Shown: in pieces, positions 1-8,204 of the stretch
Position numbering within the stretch: the stretch's first letter is position 1
How the letters are laid out: each line of letters starts with the position of its first letter
Notes under the pieces: generated by a model
Seen by the model: only the letters and a program-made list of their open reading frames with translations
What the model was told of the DNA's origin: nothing
The model's database searches: none
Made by a program: the position numbers and the translations under genes
NCBI GenBank assembly: GCA_964509075.1
Contig: CAZDWC010000009.1
Coordinates: 62,001 to 126,000, forward strand
Reading direction: 5' to 3'
Length of the DNA: 64,000 nt
Origin: UBA7239 sp964509075
GTDB lineage: Bacteria; Pseudomonadota; Gammaproteobacteria; Pseudomonadales; UBA7239

Positions 1-2
1 CG

Positions 3-1148
3 CGCGTTGCAGATTACCTGCAAGAGATCATGACCAATGATCTGCTGGAAGAGAAAAAGGATCCGCAGTATTTCGAAGGCGGTGGTCCGGTCTTCAAGGA
101 AAAAATGCTGAAGATGGGGCGCGATGGTTGGCTCGGCCTCGGTTGGCCGAAGGCGCTCGGTGGCCAGGCACTCGGGCCGGTTGAGCAACATATTTTTGCC
201 GAGGAAGTGATGGCAGCGGGTTTTCCGTATCCGTTTCTCACTATCGACACCGTCGGGCCGATGCTGGCACAAAACGGTTCTACATTTATTCAGGAAACTG
301 TCGTCAAACGCATTCTGAAAGGCGAGCTGATCATTTCCATCGGCTATTCCGAACCGGGCGCGGGTACTGATCTTGCGAGTTTGCAAACCCGCGCCGAGCG
401 CGATGGCGATGACTGGATTATCAATGGCCAGAAAATCTGGACCAGTCTCGGACACTTTGCCGATTACGTGTGGTTGGCAGCACGCACCAATCACGATCCG
501 GCTATCAAGAAACACAAAGGCATCACGATTTTTCTGGTGCCCACTTCGCTGCCGGGATTTTCCTGCACGCCGATTCACACGCTGGGCATGCGCACCAATG
601 CCACGTACTACGAAAACATTCGCGTGTCGGATCAATACCGTATTGGTGAGGTTGACGGTGGCTGGAAGTTGATTACCGGACAACTGAATCGCGAGCGGTT
701 GTCGCTGGTGAATCCCGGCATGTTGACGAGTTTGTTCGAGCAGGTGTGCGAGTGGTGTGGAAAAACACGTGATGCACAAGGCCGTGCACTGATTCATACG
801 CCGTGGGTGAAGGAAAACCTGGCGCGTGTTGCAACCGGACTGGAAACCTTGAAGCTGCTGATCTGGAAACAGGCATGGGCCATGCAAACCGGCAATCCGG
901 CGATGGCGGATTCGTCTGCCGCCAAAGTCTATGGCAGCGAATTTTTTGTCGAAGCCTATCGCATGTTGCTGGAAGTGATGGGGCAGGCAGGCACACTCAC
1001 GCGCGACAGTGAAGGTGCGCTGCTGCAAGGCAAACTGGAACACCGTTATCGCGTGGCCTCCGTACTCACGTTTGGCGGAGGTACCAATGAAATCCAGCGC
1101 GACATCATTGCCGCTGCCGGGCTGTTTTTACCGCGTGCTGCGCGTTGA
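3..1148 (+). CDS. Acyl-CoA dehydrogenase, first of a pair (5' end missing)
   Basis: FAD-dependent acyl-CoA dehydrogenase that would introduce an alpha,beta double bond into a CoA thioester in the cytoplasm. The frame is open from the first bases (reads RVADYLQEIM before the first internal ATG at 30), so the true start lies upstream and only about ten residues seem missing. Visible family marks are the FAD-contact region IGYSEPGAGTD near residue 115 and the C-terminal FGGGTNEIQRDIIA segment. It is followed 15 bases later by a second, divergent acyl-CoA dehydrogenase; in steroid and branched-acid catabolism such neighbours form heteromeric enzymes, which I infer here. Substrate is not determined by sequence. 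Confidence 0.9.
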   Translation, partial: RVADYLQEIMTNDLLEEKKDPQYFEGGGPVFKEKMLKMGRDGWLGLGWPKALGGQALGPVEQHIFAEEVMAAGFPYPFLTIDTVGPMLAQNGSTFIQETVVKRILKGELIISIGYSEPGAGTDLASLQTRAERDGDDWIINGQKIWTSLGHFADYVWLAARTNHDPAIKKHKGITIFLVPTSLPGFSCTPIHTLGMRTNATYYENIRVSDQYRIGEVDGGWKLITGQLNRERLSLVNPGMLTSLFEQVCEWCGKTRDAQGRALIHTPWVKENLARVATGLETLKLLIWKQAWAMQTGNPAMADSSAAKVYGSEFFVEAYRMLLEVMGQAGTLTRDSEGALLQGKLEHRYRVASVLTFGGGTNEIQRDIIAAAGLFLPRAAR

Positions 1149-1163
1149 GATGAGGTGATTGCG

Positions 1164-2282
1164 ATGGATTTTTCCTATCCCGATACACATGTTGAAATCA
1201 AGAATCTCGCCAGCAAGATCCTGGCAGGAATGGTGACGGTTGATCGCCTGAAAACGCAGGAGAAAGCCGGTGCCTATCTGGATACACCGGTCTGGCAACA
1301 ACTGATTGCCAGTGGTATTCACACGGCGTCTTTCCCGGAACACCTGGGTGGCATGGGCATGGATTACATGGCCTCTGCGTTGGCGGCGGAATGCATCGGG
1401 CAGACTGTAGCGGCGATTCCCTATATTCCCTGTATCGTCTCTGCTGCCTTGCCGTTGCTCGCCTATGGCGATGATCCTGTGGTGGAGAAACTGTTGCGTT
1501 CGGTGGCCGTGGGCGAACAATTGCTCACCACCGCCTTGATTGAACCGGGCAACGAAAATTCGTTCATGCCCAATGCGACCGCATTGGTACACAACGGCAA
1601 CTGGTACGTGAGTGGCAGCAAGCATTGCGTGCCTTACGCGCGTGAAAGTGCGCGTGTGTTGCTGTTTGCCAGAAAAGGCGACGAACTATGGGGCGGCTTG
1701 CTTGATCCGCATGCTTCCGGCTGCATGATGACGGCGCAACACTGCACGACGCAGGAGATGCAATACCAGTTGACCATGGAACAGGCCAGCGCACATGTCT
1801 TGTGCATGGGCAGAGAGGCAGAAAAATTATTGCAAGTGGTACTGGCCATGACCACGGTCGCCTATTGCAGCATGGCGGTGGGTATTGCAGAAAAAATGAC
1901 ACGCATGGCTGCCGATTACACCACGCAACGGCAACAATTCGGCGTGCCGATTGCGACGTTTCAGGCGCTTGCACATCGCCTGGCCGATTGCTACATCGAC
2001 ACCGAATGCCTGCGCATCATTACGCAGAAGGCCGCAAGCGATGTCTGTGAGGGCAACTACAGCAGTGAGAGCATTGGCATGGCAAAAATCTGGTGCGGCA
2101 ATGTGATGGCGCGCGTGAGCCAGGCGGCGCAGCACGTACACGGCGGCGCGGGCATTGATCGCGATTATCCGTTGTTCCGTTATTGCCTGTGGGCCAAACA
2201 CCTTGAACTTGCACTCGGTAACAGTCGTGTGCATCTGGCGGCACTGGCTGATCGTCTGGCAGAACAATATTGTGCACAATGA
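1164..2282 (+). CDS. Acyl-CoA dehydrogenase, second of a pair
   Basis: Second acyl-CoA dehydrogenase family protein (372 aa). I chose the ATG at 1164 because GAGG sits eight bases upstream; a GTG at 1155 would add three residues. The C-terminal QAAQHVHGGAGIDRDYPLFR stretch is typical of the subunit type found in heterodimeric dehydrogenases such as the FadE28/FadE29-like pairs; the first gene carries the TNEIQRD ending instead. The N-terminal half is divergent. Partnership with the preceding gene is inferred from adjacency and complementary family types. Its stop overlaps an ATG of the next reading frame, so all three genes are probably one transcript. Confidence 0.85.
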   Translation: MDFSYPDTHVEIKNLASKILAGMVTVDRLKTQEKAGAYLDTPVWQQLIASGIHTASFPEHLGGMGMDYMASALAAECIGQTVAAIPYIPCIVSAALPLLAYGDDPVVEKLLRSVAVGEQLLTTALIEPGNENSFMPNATALVHNGNWYVSGSKHCVPYARESARVLLFARKGDELWGGLLDPHASGCMMTAQHCTTQEMQYQLTMEQASAHVLCMGREAEKLLQVVLAMTTVAYCSMAVGIAEKMTRMAADYTTQRQQFGVPIATFQALAHRLADCYIDTECLRIITQKAASDVCEGNYSSESIGMAKIWCGNVMARVSQAAQHVHGGAGIDRDYPLFRYCLWAKHLELALGNSRVHLAALADRLAEQYCAQ

Positions 2283-2290
2283 GGCCAAGC

Positions 2291-4483
2291 ATGACGACGT
2301 TAACGAATACTGCCATCTGCCGTGTGTGCACGGCGCTCTGTCCTATTCTGGTGGAAACCGAAAACAGTCGCGTAACACGCGTCAGTGGTGATCCGGATAA
2401 CGCGTTGTATCAGGGTTATACCTGTCCGAAGGGCCGCGCACTCACCGAGCAGCACAACAGCCCGCAGCGTTTGCTGCACACACAGAAGCGCGGCAGTGAT
2501 GGCCTGTTCACGGCCATTGGCAGCGAGCAGGCGATGGATGAAATTGCGGCGAAGGTGAGCGCGTTGATTGCGCAATACGGTCCGCGTTCGGTTGCCTTGT
2601 ACACGGGCACCAATTCGTTCGCTTATCCCACGGGGCCGTTGATGGCGAATGCCTGGTTGCGCGGCATTCAGTCGCCGATGTTTTTTACCTCAGGCACGGT
2701 GGATCAGCCCGGTAAACACGTGGCGATGGCGCTGCATGGTACGTGGTCGGCTGGTGAACATGTTTTTGAAGAGTCGGATGTGTTCATGCTGATCGGCTTG
2801 AATCCGGTCATTGCCAAATCCACCGGTATCCCCACGCAGAATCCGGGGCAAAAACTGAAAGATGCCGTCGAGCGCGGCATGAAGTTGATCGTGATTGATC
2901 CGCGACGCACGGAAACCGCACGCAAGGCTCATCATCATCTGGCCATTCGCCCGGGTGAAGATGCTGTGCTGCTGGCGGGTTTTATAAACATCATCATTCA
3001 GGAACAGTTATTCGATCGCGATTTTTTGCTGCATAACGCCGAAGGTTTCGAGCAATTGCGCGAAGCTGTTTTGCCATTCACGCCGTCATTTGTTGCGCAG
3101 CGTAGCGGTGTGGATGAGGCGAGTATCGTCGTGGCAGCGCGCACATTTGCGCAAGGGCGGCGCGGTGCTGCTGTGTGTGGCACCGGGCCGAATATGTCGC
3201 CACAGGGAACCTTGGTGGAGTATTTATCACTCTGCTTGAATACCTTGTGCGGGCGTTGGCGCCGTGAAGGCGAACCGGTGATGCGCCCCAATGTGATGAT
3301 GCCGGCGTTCACGCCGCGCGCGCAGCCGAATAAACCGGTGAAAGCATTTGGTTACGGTGAAAAATTGCGGGTAAAAAATCTCACCGACGCCGCCTGCGGT
3401 CTGCCAACCACGGCCTTGCCCGACGAAATATTGCTGGAAGGCGAAGGGCAGGTGAAAGCGCTGTTTGTGGTGGGTGGCAATCCGATGATGGCGTGGCCCG
3501 ATCAGGAAAAAACTTTTAAAGCCTTGTCGTCGCTGGAGCTGTTGGTGACGATAGATCCGTTCATGTCGGCTACAGCAGAGTTGGCGCACTATGTCATTGC
3601 GCCGAAATTGACACTTGAAACACCGGGTATGACCTTGCCGTATGAATTGTTGAAGTTTTTCGGGCCGGGCATGGGGTATGCCTTGCCGTATGCACAGTAT
3701 GCCGAGCGTGTGGCGTCACCACCGGCAGGTGCCGATGTGCTGGAAGAGTGGGAGTTTTTCTACGGGCTTGCGCAGCGTATGCAGGCTGCCTTGTGGTTTG
3801 TGGTGTACTACGGTTGGGGCAAGCACATGGAGTCGCCGCCCATTTATTTTGAAATGGATTTGCACAACAAGCCGACGACGGAAATATTGCACGAGCGCAT
3901 GCTGGAGTCTGCGCGCATTCCTTTGGCAACCATCAAGCAGTATCCGCATGGCCATGTGTTCGAACTGGAAGATGATTTATGTGTGCTGCCGCGTGCAGAC
4001 GATTGCACCTGGCGTTTGCAGGTGGGTGTGCCGATGATGATGGAACAGTTGTCGGCATTACTGCAGCGCGATGTGACGGCACCGGAAGCCAGTGCCGAGC
4101 GACCGCTGTATCTGACCAGTCGCCGTCTGAATCACGTCAATAATTCTTCCGGCCGCACTTTGCCGAGTTTGATGGAAAAGCAACCCTACAACCCGGCGTA
4201 TATGCATTCGTCATTGATGCAGCAGTTGGGTGTTGCAGAAAAGCAGAAAGTAGAGATTCGCTCAGCCTACGGCGCTATTGAGGGAATTGTGCATGCCGAT
4301 GACAGTTTGCGTGTTGATGTGGTGTCGATGAGTCATGCCTTTGGCAGCAATCCCGGTCGCGATTTGCCGGTGGAGCAAGTGGGCAGTAATACCTCGCGTT
4401 TGGTGAGCGTGGATGCGGAGAGCGATCCAGTGACTAATATGCCGCGGATGTCGTCGATTCCAGTGAAAGTCGCTGCGATCTGA
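2291..4483 (+). CDS. Molybdopterin-dependent oxidoreductase with N-terminal [4Fe-4S] site
   Basis: Large catalytic-type protein (730 aa) of the DMSO reductase/formate dehydrogenase superfamily. Cysteines 10, 13, 17 and 45 form the CxxCxxxC...C iron-sulfur motif, and the C-terminal domain (from about residue 600) has the molybdopterin-dinucleotide-binding fold pattern including SRRLNHVNNS. Start at 2291 is supported by GAGG six bases upstream; TTG 2270 and ATG 2279 are less likely. There is no twin-arginine signal, so it should be cytoplasmic, and no electron-transfer or membrane subunit lies beside it. Around residues 134-152 the stretch resembling the metal-ligand loop reads MALHGTW, without an obvious Cys, Ser or Sec ligand. 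Reaction unknown; coupling to the upstream dehydrogenases is inferred. Confidence 0.85.
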   Translation: MTTLTNTAICRVCTALCPILVETENSRVTRVSGDPDNALYQGYTCPKGRALTEQHNSPQRLLHTQKRGSDGLFTAIGSEQAMDEIAAKVSALIAQYGPRSVALYTGTNSFAYPTGPLMANAWLRGIQSPMFFTSGTVDQPGKHVAMALHGTWSAGEHVFEESDVFMLIGLNPVIAKSTGIPTQNPGQKLKDAVERGMKLIVIDPRRTETARKAHHHLAIRPGEDAVLLAGFINIIIQEQLFDRDFLLHNAEGFEQLREAVLPFTPSFVAQRSGVDEASIVVAARTFAQGRRGAAVCGTGPNMSPQGTLVEYLSLCLNTLCGRWRREGEPVMRPNVMMPAFTPRAQPNKPVKAFGYGEKLRVKNLTDAACGLPTTALPDEILLEGEGQVKALFVVGGNPMMAWPDQEKTFKALSSLELLVTIDPFMSATAELAHYVIAPKLTLETPGMTLPYELLKFFGPGMGYALPYAQYAERVASPPAGADVLEEWEFFYGLAQRMQAALWFVVYYGWGKHMESPPIYFEMDLHNKPTTEILHERMLESARIPLATIKQYPHGHVFELEDDLCVLPRADDCTWRLQVGVPMMMEQLSALLQRDVTAPEASAERPLYLTSRRLNHVNNSSGRTLPSLMEKQPYNPAYMHSSLMQQLGVAEKQKVEIRSAYGAIEGIVHADDSLRVDVVSMSHAFGSNPGRDLPVEQVGSNTSRLVSVDAESDPVTNMPRMSSIPVKVAAI

Positions 4484-4487
4484 TTGT

Positions 4488-4898
4488 TTACACCAGCCCC
4501 ACGCCCTTCATGCAATGCGGCCCGCCCCAGTGTTCGACTACCTTGCCGTTTTCAAAACGCAGGATGGCGGTGCCGTTGATGACTACGTGCTTGCCTGAAG
4601 GTGGCACATCGTAGAAAAAACCGCCGCTGTGGGTGCCGCTGAGTGTCCAGTTGGACACAATGTGTTCGCCGCTTTCCAGCACCAGATTGACGTCGAATTT
4701 CATGTCGGGAAAAGCCTGCTTGGCGTTCTCCCAGAAATCTTTTTCGTGGCCGCGAATGTCGGTGCCCACGCGCTCAGGCACCACGCGTTCGGTGACGTGG
4801 CTCATGAATGTGTCGGCAAAATATTCATACACGGCGTCGTAATCGCCTTTGGCCATGCGGTCGGAGTAAATGGCGAGGTTATGCAGGTTCTGGCTCAT
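4488..4898 (-). CDS. SnoaL-like/ester cyclase family protein
   Basis: Small protein of 136 aa with the alpha+beta cone fold pattern of the SnoaL/NTF2 superfamily: a helical start with YSDRMAKGDYDAVYEYFADTF, a mid-protein GHEKDFWENAKQAFPDMKF segment, and a GTAILRFENGKVVEHWGG strand pair. Members hydrate, isomerise or cyclise small hydrophobic substrates, and many are of unknown function. Start at 4898 follows a GGAG motif; the open frame extends upstream to 5060 but that part has no homology-like character and overlaps tusE. It converges with the molybdoenzyme gene with four bases between stops. It may be read through from the tus operon 29 bases upstream. Confidence 0.75.
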   Translation of the reverse strand: MSQNLHNLAIYSDRMAKGDYDAVYEYFADTFMSHVTERVVPERVGTDIRGHEKDFWENAKQAFPDMKFDVNLVLESGEHIVSNWTLSGTHSGGFFYDVPPSGKHVVINGTAILRFENGKVVEHWGGPHCMKGVGLV

Positions 4899-4927
4899 GT
4901 CAGGTCTCCGCTGATGAAGATGCAAGC

Positions 4928-5260
4928 TTACAGGCAGTTGTCGGGTTTGGGCAGCCCGGCGATTCTGGCCGCCACTTTGGCGGGGCTGCCGGGAAAGTGT
5001 TGCAGTAAATAGATGCTGGTGGATTTTCCCGGGCCGAGTTTTTCTTTCAGGTATTTGCACAGTGGGCGCATGGCCGGCGACAAGCCGAACTGTGCATGGA
5101 ACTCGCGCAGAGCGTTCAGGATTTCCCAGTGCGTATCCGTCAGGTCAATGCTGTCTTCCTCTGCCAGCAATACGGCAATTGCGGGTGACCAGTCCTGCAA
5201 GTTGCAGAGATAACCTTCGGCATCGCGTGCAGGGTTTGCGGGTGAGCCAGTCGTATTCAT
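4928..5260 (-). CDS. tusE: TusE sulfur-relay protein (DsrC family)
   Basis: Accepts sulfur from TusBCD as a persulfide and passes it to MnmA for 2-thiouridine synthesis at the tRNA wobble base. The 110-aa protein shows the DsrC/TusE signatures: DLTDTHWEILNALREFH, the SPAMRPLCKYL segment and a penultimate cysteine in the C-terminal KPDNCL. The second conserved cysteine about ten residues earlier in true DsrC is absent, which fits TusE. The ATG at 5260 overlaps the tusB stop as ATGA; a GTG two codons upstream is possible. Last recognised gene of the mnmA-hflD-tusDCBE operon. Confidence 0.92.
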   Translation of the reverse strand: MNTTGSPANPARDAEGYLCNLQDWSPAIAVLLAEEDSIDLTDTHWEILNALREFHAQFGLSPAMRPLCKYLKEKLGPGKSTSIYLLQHFPGSPAKVAARIAGLPKPDNCL

Positions 5261-5580
5261 GCGCACCAGTTAAGTACTTTGTGATGCTGGCAGCAAAGCT
5301 GGACAAAGCCGGCGTCATCCACTGCCGTGCATCGATAATCTTTGCTGGTCAGTAATTCGCTTTCATTGATGCGGAGGCCGCGCGCTTCGAGATCCGGTTG
5401 CAATGCGTACAGTGCAAGCCCGAGTGCATGCGCGGCGCGCAGCGCGTGTGCGTCAGTAATGCAGTAGACGCCATTTTCCAGCAGCAGCAGGCTGTCGCCC
5501 GGCGAGGCGAAGCGAATCAGGCGTTCGAACATCACGCGCTGTTCGCGTGAGGAGGCGTTAAAAGTGTGCAAGGTTTTCAT
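5257..5580 (-). CDS. tusB: TusB sulfurtransferase complex subunit
   Basis: Subunit of the cytoplasmic TusBCD heterohexamer, DsrH-like. The protein (107 aa from MKTLHTF) shows the family pattern: N-terminal LHTFN, a PGDSLLLLENGVYC strand-loop and a C-terminal HHKVLNW. The start at 5580 is chosen because ATGA overlaps the tusC stop exactly and because homologues begin with M-LHTF-like sequence; an upstream ATG at 5595 would add five residues. Overlap on both sides implies translational coupling and balanced stoichiometry of the complex. Confidence 0.9.
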   Translation of the reverse strand: MKTLHTFNASSREQRVMFERLIRFASPGDSLLLLENGVYCITDAHALRAAHALGLALYALQPDLEARGLRINESELLTSKDYRCTAVDDAGFVQLCCQHHKVLNWCA

Positions 5581-5945
5581 AAGTTGATCACGCAATCGGC
5601 ATCGCGTACCAGTTCGCGCAGTGTGGAAGCCTCCAGTGGCGTCACCGGTATTGCCAGTGTTTCGGCAGACAGCTGGCGTGCATCCAGCGAATAGCGATCT
5701 GCAAACACTGCATGGATGTCGTAGTAGGCGAGTGCGCCCAGCATCTTGCTAATATCCTTGCTACCGATGCCGGATGGCTTCTGCTCTGCGAGCAGTTGCC
5801 AGACACCATCACCGGTAAACAACAATTGCACGTTCTGCTCGAAGGCGGCGCAGGCGAGTGCGGCGTCCAGCGTTTCACGCGCCGTTGATGTGCCATGCGG
5901 TGCGCGCTGAAGGATGAAGAGGATTTTTTTGCGCGACGCTTCCAT
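5577..5945 (-). CDS. tusC: TusC sulfurtransferase complex subunit
   Basis: DsrF-like subunit of TusBCD (122 aa from MEASRKKILFIL). The body has the family features: RAPHGTSTARETLDAALACAAFEQNVQLLFTGDGV (split here into its two segments, roughly residues 13-30 and 31-48), then a KMLGALAYYDI helix. Start at 5945 lies four bases after the tusD stop; an earlier ATG at 5993 would add 16 residues and overlap tusD, and no strong ribosome binding site decides between them. Acts in the relay from TusA through TusBCD to TusE. Confidence 0.88.
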   Translation of the reverse strand: MEASRKKILFILQRAPHGTSTARETLDAALACAAFEQNVQLLFTGDGVWQLLAEQKPSGIGSKDISKMLGALAYYDIHAVFADRYSLDARQLSAETLAIPVTPLEASTLRELVRDADCVINL

Positions 5946-5949
5946 GGTG

Positions 5950-6339
5950 TCAACCAAAGGTGAGAACGCGGTCGGCGTTGATGATGGCGTCACTCAGCTG
6001 GCCGAGACCGGCAATCACCATGGATGCCGCTACATTGCAGGCAGGCAATGTGTGGCGCTCGGCTTCGCGATTGTCGACCACGCCGCGTTTCACGGCGGCA
6101 GAAACACAGACCACGGCATCAATACTGTGGTTGTCACAGAACAGTTGCCATTCCGCAGGAATATTGTGTTCATCTTGTGGTGCGATGGCGAGCTGGCTGG
6201 CGTTGTGCACGCCGTCGCGGAAGAAAAAAATGCGTTCGATCGTGTGATCTTTTGCCAGTGCGGCACGCGCAAAGCGCAGTGCGGTCGCCGAGCCTTGTGA
6301 ACTGAACGGTGCGGCAGTGACCAGTAGCGCAAATTTCAT
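5950..6339 (-). CDS. tusD: TusD sulfurtransferase complex subunit
   Basis: DsrE-like subunit that carries the active-site cysteine of TusBCD. The 129-aa protein starts MKFALLVTAAPFSSQG, has the IERIFFFRDGVHNAS segment, and a cysteine in DAVVCVSAAVKRGV that matches the position of the catalytic TusD cysteine. A C-terminal GLGQLSDAIINADRVLTFG closes the family match. The start at 6339 overlaps the hflD stop as ATGA, matching the pattern of the operon; an upstream extension to 6423 is unlikely. Confidence 0.92.
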   Translation of the reverse strand: MKFALLVTAAPFSSQGSATALRFARAALAKDHTIERIFFFRDGVHNASQLAIAPQDEHNIPAEWQLFCDNHSIDAVVCVSAAVKRGVVDNREAERHTLPACNVAASMVIAGLGQLSDAIINADRVLTFG

Positions 6340-6959
6340 GCGGCGAGCAGGGCCAGTGTGGTGTTGTAGATGGCCTTGCGCTTGAAGATGAAATCCAGGC
6401 GCGAGCCACCCATCTGCCGCCACAGGGTTACGGCGCGAATGCCGCCCAGCAGCACGGTGCGGATCTGGTTGGCGATGGTGTCCTGCTGCAGGATTTGCGG
6501 ATTGCCATTGACCTGGATGCGGAAGCGGAAGGTGCTGATGGTATCGAGATACAGCGCGGCAATACTGCTGATGATATTGCTGTGTGTTTCACTGCCGTTG
6601 ATGCCAACCTGTTTCTGGATTTGCTGAATGCGTTTGCCGAGCGTGTCCAGCATTTCGCTGTTGCGAATCAGTCGGCGTTGCAGGTGCAGCATGCTGGCGC
6701 AGTAACGCAGGATATCGCTCCGCGTGTTGCCGTTGCTTTCAAAGGCATCGCGCAGGGTTTGCAGGCCCAGCTGCAGGTGTTTGCGGTCGATGAAGATACT
6801 TTCACAATTGTCGGCATCCAGCATCAGGATGCTGTGCACGGTGCCTTCCATTGCTGTCGGGTTGCCGGCGCCTTCGCGGGCAATCTGGTCGGCCAGTGCG
6901 GCTGCCTGCACCACGCCAGCCAGTGCCAGCACGCGATCATTGAGGGAATGTTTGCTCAT
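6336..6959 (-). CDS. hflD: HflD homologue (lysogenization regulator family)
   Basis: Peripheral membrane-associated helical protein known from E. coli as a negative factor in lambda lysogenization; its native housekeeping role is poorly defined. The 207-aa length is standard and family-like segments are visible: LALAGVVQAAALADQIAREG near the N-terminus, LHLQRRLIRNSEMLDTLGKRI in the middle and IRTVLLGGIRAVTLWRQMGG near the C-terminus. It lies between mnmA (ATGA overlap at 6956-6959) and tusD (ATGA overlap at 6336-6339). mnmA-hflD adjacency is common in gammaproteobacteria; the direct link to tus genes is less usual. Confidence 0.92.
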   Translation of the reverse strand: MSKHSLNDRVLALAGVVQAAALADQIAREGAGNPTAMEGTVHSILMLDADNCESIFIDRKHLQLGLQTLRDAFESNGNTRSDILRYCASMLHLQRRLIRNSEMLDTLGKRIQQIQKQVGINGSETHSNIISSIAALYLDTISTFRFRIQVNGNPQILQQDTIANQIRTVLLGGIRAVTLWRQMGGSRLDFIFKRKAIYNTTLALLAA

Positions 6960-8074
6960 GCCTGGGGTTCCATTAATGCCTGGGAAGATAGGGCTTGTTC
7001 AATGATAGCGCCGCCGAGGCAGATGTCGCCATCATAGAAGACGATGGACTGGCCGGGTGTGATTGCCCGCTGTGCCTCGGCAAAGTTCACCAGCAGTTGA
7101 TCGGGTGCGAGCTGGGTAATGGCGCAAGCCTGACCCTGCTGCCGGTAGCGAATCTTGCAGTGCAATGCTGCGGTGTTGGCCGGTGGCGTGTCGGCGATCC
7201 AGTGGACCTGCGAGCAGCACAGGGAGGGAGCGTAGAGGGCAGGGTGTTCGCCTTGCGCCACGATCAACACATTGCGTTCGAGATCCTTGCCGGCTACATA
7301 CCAGGGCTCCTCGCTGGCATTTTTCACGCCGCCGATGCCCAGCCCCTGACGCTGGCCGATGGTGTAGTACATCAGTCCGCTGTGCGTGCCGATGGCGCTA
7401 CCGTCAACGGTTTCCATTACGCCGGGCTGCGCCGGCAGGTAGCGTTCCAGGAAATCCTTGAAACGGCGTTCGCCGATGAAGCAGATGCCGGTGGAATCCT
7501 TCTTGCGCGCGGTGGCCAGCCCGTATTGCTCGGCCAGTGCACGCACTTGCGGTTTTTCCAGCTCGCCGATGGGGAACAGCGTGCGTGCCAGTGCCGCTTC
7601 GCTCACTGCGTGTAGGAAATAGCTCTGGTCCTTGTTCGGGTCCAGACCCTTCAGCAGTTGTGTGCGGCCATCGAGGGTGCGCACACGGCAGTAGTGGCCG
7701 GTGGCGATCTTGTCGGCGCCGAGCAGGGTGGCGTAGTCGAGGAAGACCTTGAACTTGATTTCGCGGTTGCAGAGGATGTCCGGATTCGGCGTGCGCCCGG
7801 CCTGGTATTCGGCGAGAAAATGCTCGAAAACGTTGTCCCAGTATTCGCTGGCAAAATTGGCGGTGTGCAGGGTGATGCCCAGCTTGTCGGCCACCGCCTG
7901 CGCGTCTGCCAGGTCGGCCTTGGCAGTGCAGTATTCGCTGCCGTCATCCTCATCCCAGTTCTTCATGAACAGGCCTTCCACGGCATAGCCCTGCTGTTGC
8001 AACAACAGGGCAGTGACGGAGGAATCCACGCCGCCGGACATGCCGACGATGACTTTTTCTGAGGGTCTGCTCAC
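6956..8074 (-). CDS. mnmA: tRNA-specific 2-thiouridylase MnmA
   Basis: Adenylates U34 of tRNA-Lys, -Glu and -Gln and inserts sulfur received from TusE, giving 2-thiouridine. Clear signatures are the PP-loop GMSGGVDSSV, FMKNWDEDDGSEYC, GRTPNPDILCN with a catalytic cysteine, ATGHYCR and the second catalytic cysteine in KKDSTGICFIGERRF. I place the start at the GTG at 8074, giving VSRPSEKVIVGMSGG, because homologues begin close to that point; ATG 8110 or ATG 8170 would add 12 or 32 residues and none has a convincing Shine-Dalgarno. First gene of an overlapping operon that also encodes its sulfur donor chain. Confidence 0.95.
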   Translation of the reverse strand: MSRPSEKVIVGMSGGVDSSVTALLLQQQGYAVEGLFMKNWDEDDGSEYCTAKADLADAQAVADKLGITLHTANFASEYWDNVFEHFLAEYQAGRTPNPDILCNREIKFKVFLDYATLLGADKIATGHYCRVRTLDGRTQLLKGLDPNKDQSYFLHAVSEAALARTLFPIGELEKPQVRALAEQYGLATARKKDSTGICFIGERRFKDFLERYLPAQPGVMETVDGSAIGTHSGLMYYTIGQRQGLGIGGVKNASEEPWYVAGKDLERNVLIVAQGEHPALYAPSLCCSQVHWIADTPPANTAALHCKIRYRQQGQACAITQLAPDQLLVNFAEAQRAITPGQSIVFYDGDICLGGAIIEQALSSQALMEPQA

Positions 8075-8204
8075 GAGGTAGACAAAGTAGGCTGAAAACC
8101 GGGCGGCCATGCTAGGCCGGGCGGGGCTGTGGTGCAAGTTTTGTGAATGCCGGTGGGAGGGTGCTACCATTCGATATAGCTAATAGATTTGAAAGGAATT
8201 CACC

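Noticed and set aside
4899..5060. 54-residue upstream extension of the SnoaL-like protein
   Set aside because: It is Arg/Gln-rich, overlaps the tusE 3' end and a better start with GGAG exists at 4898.
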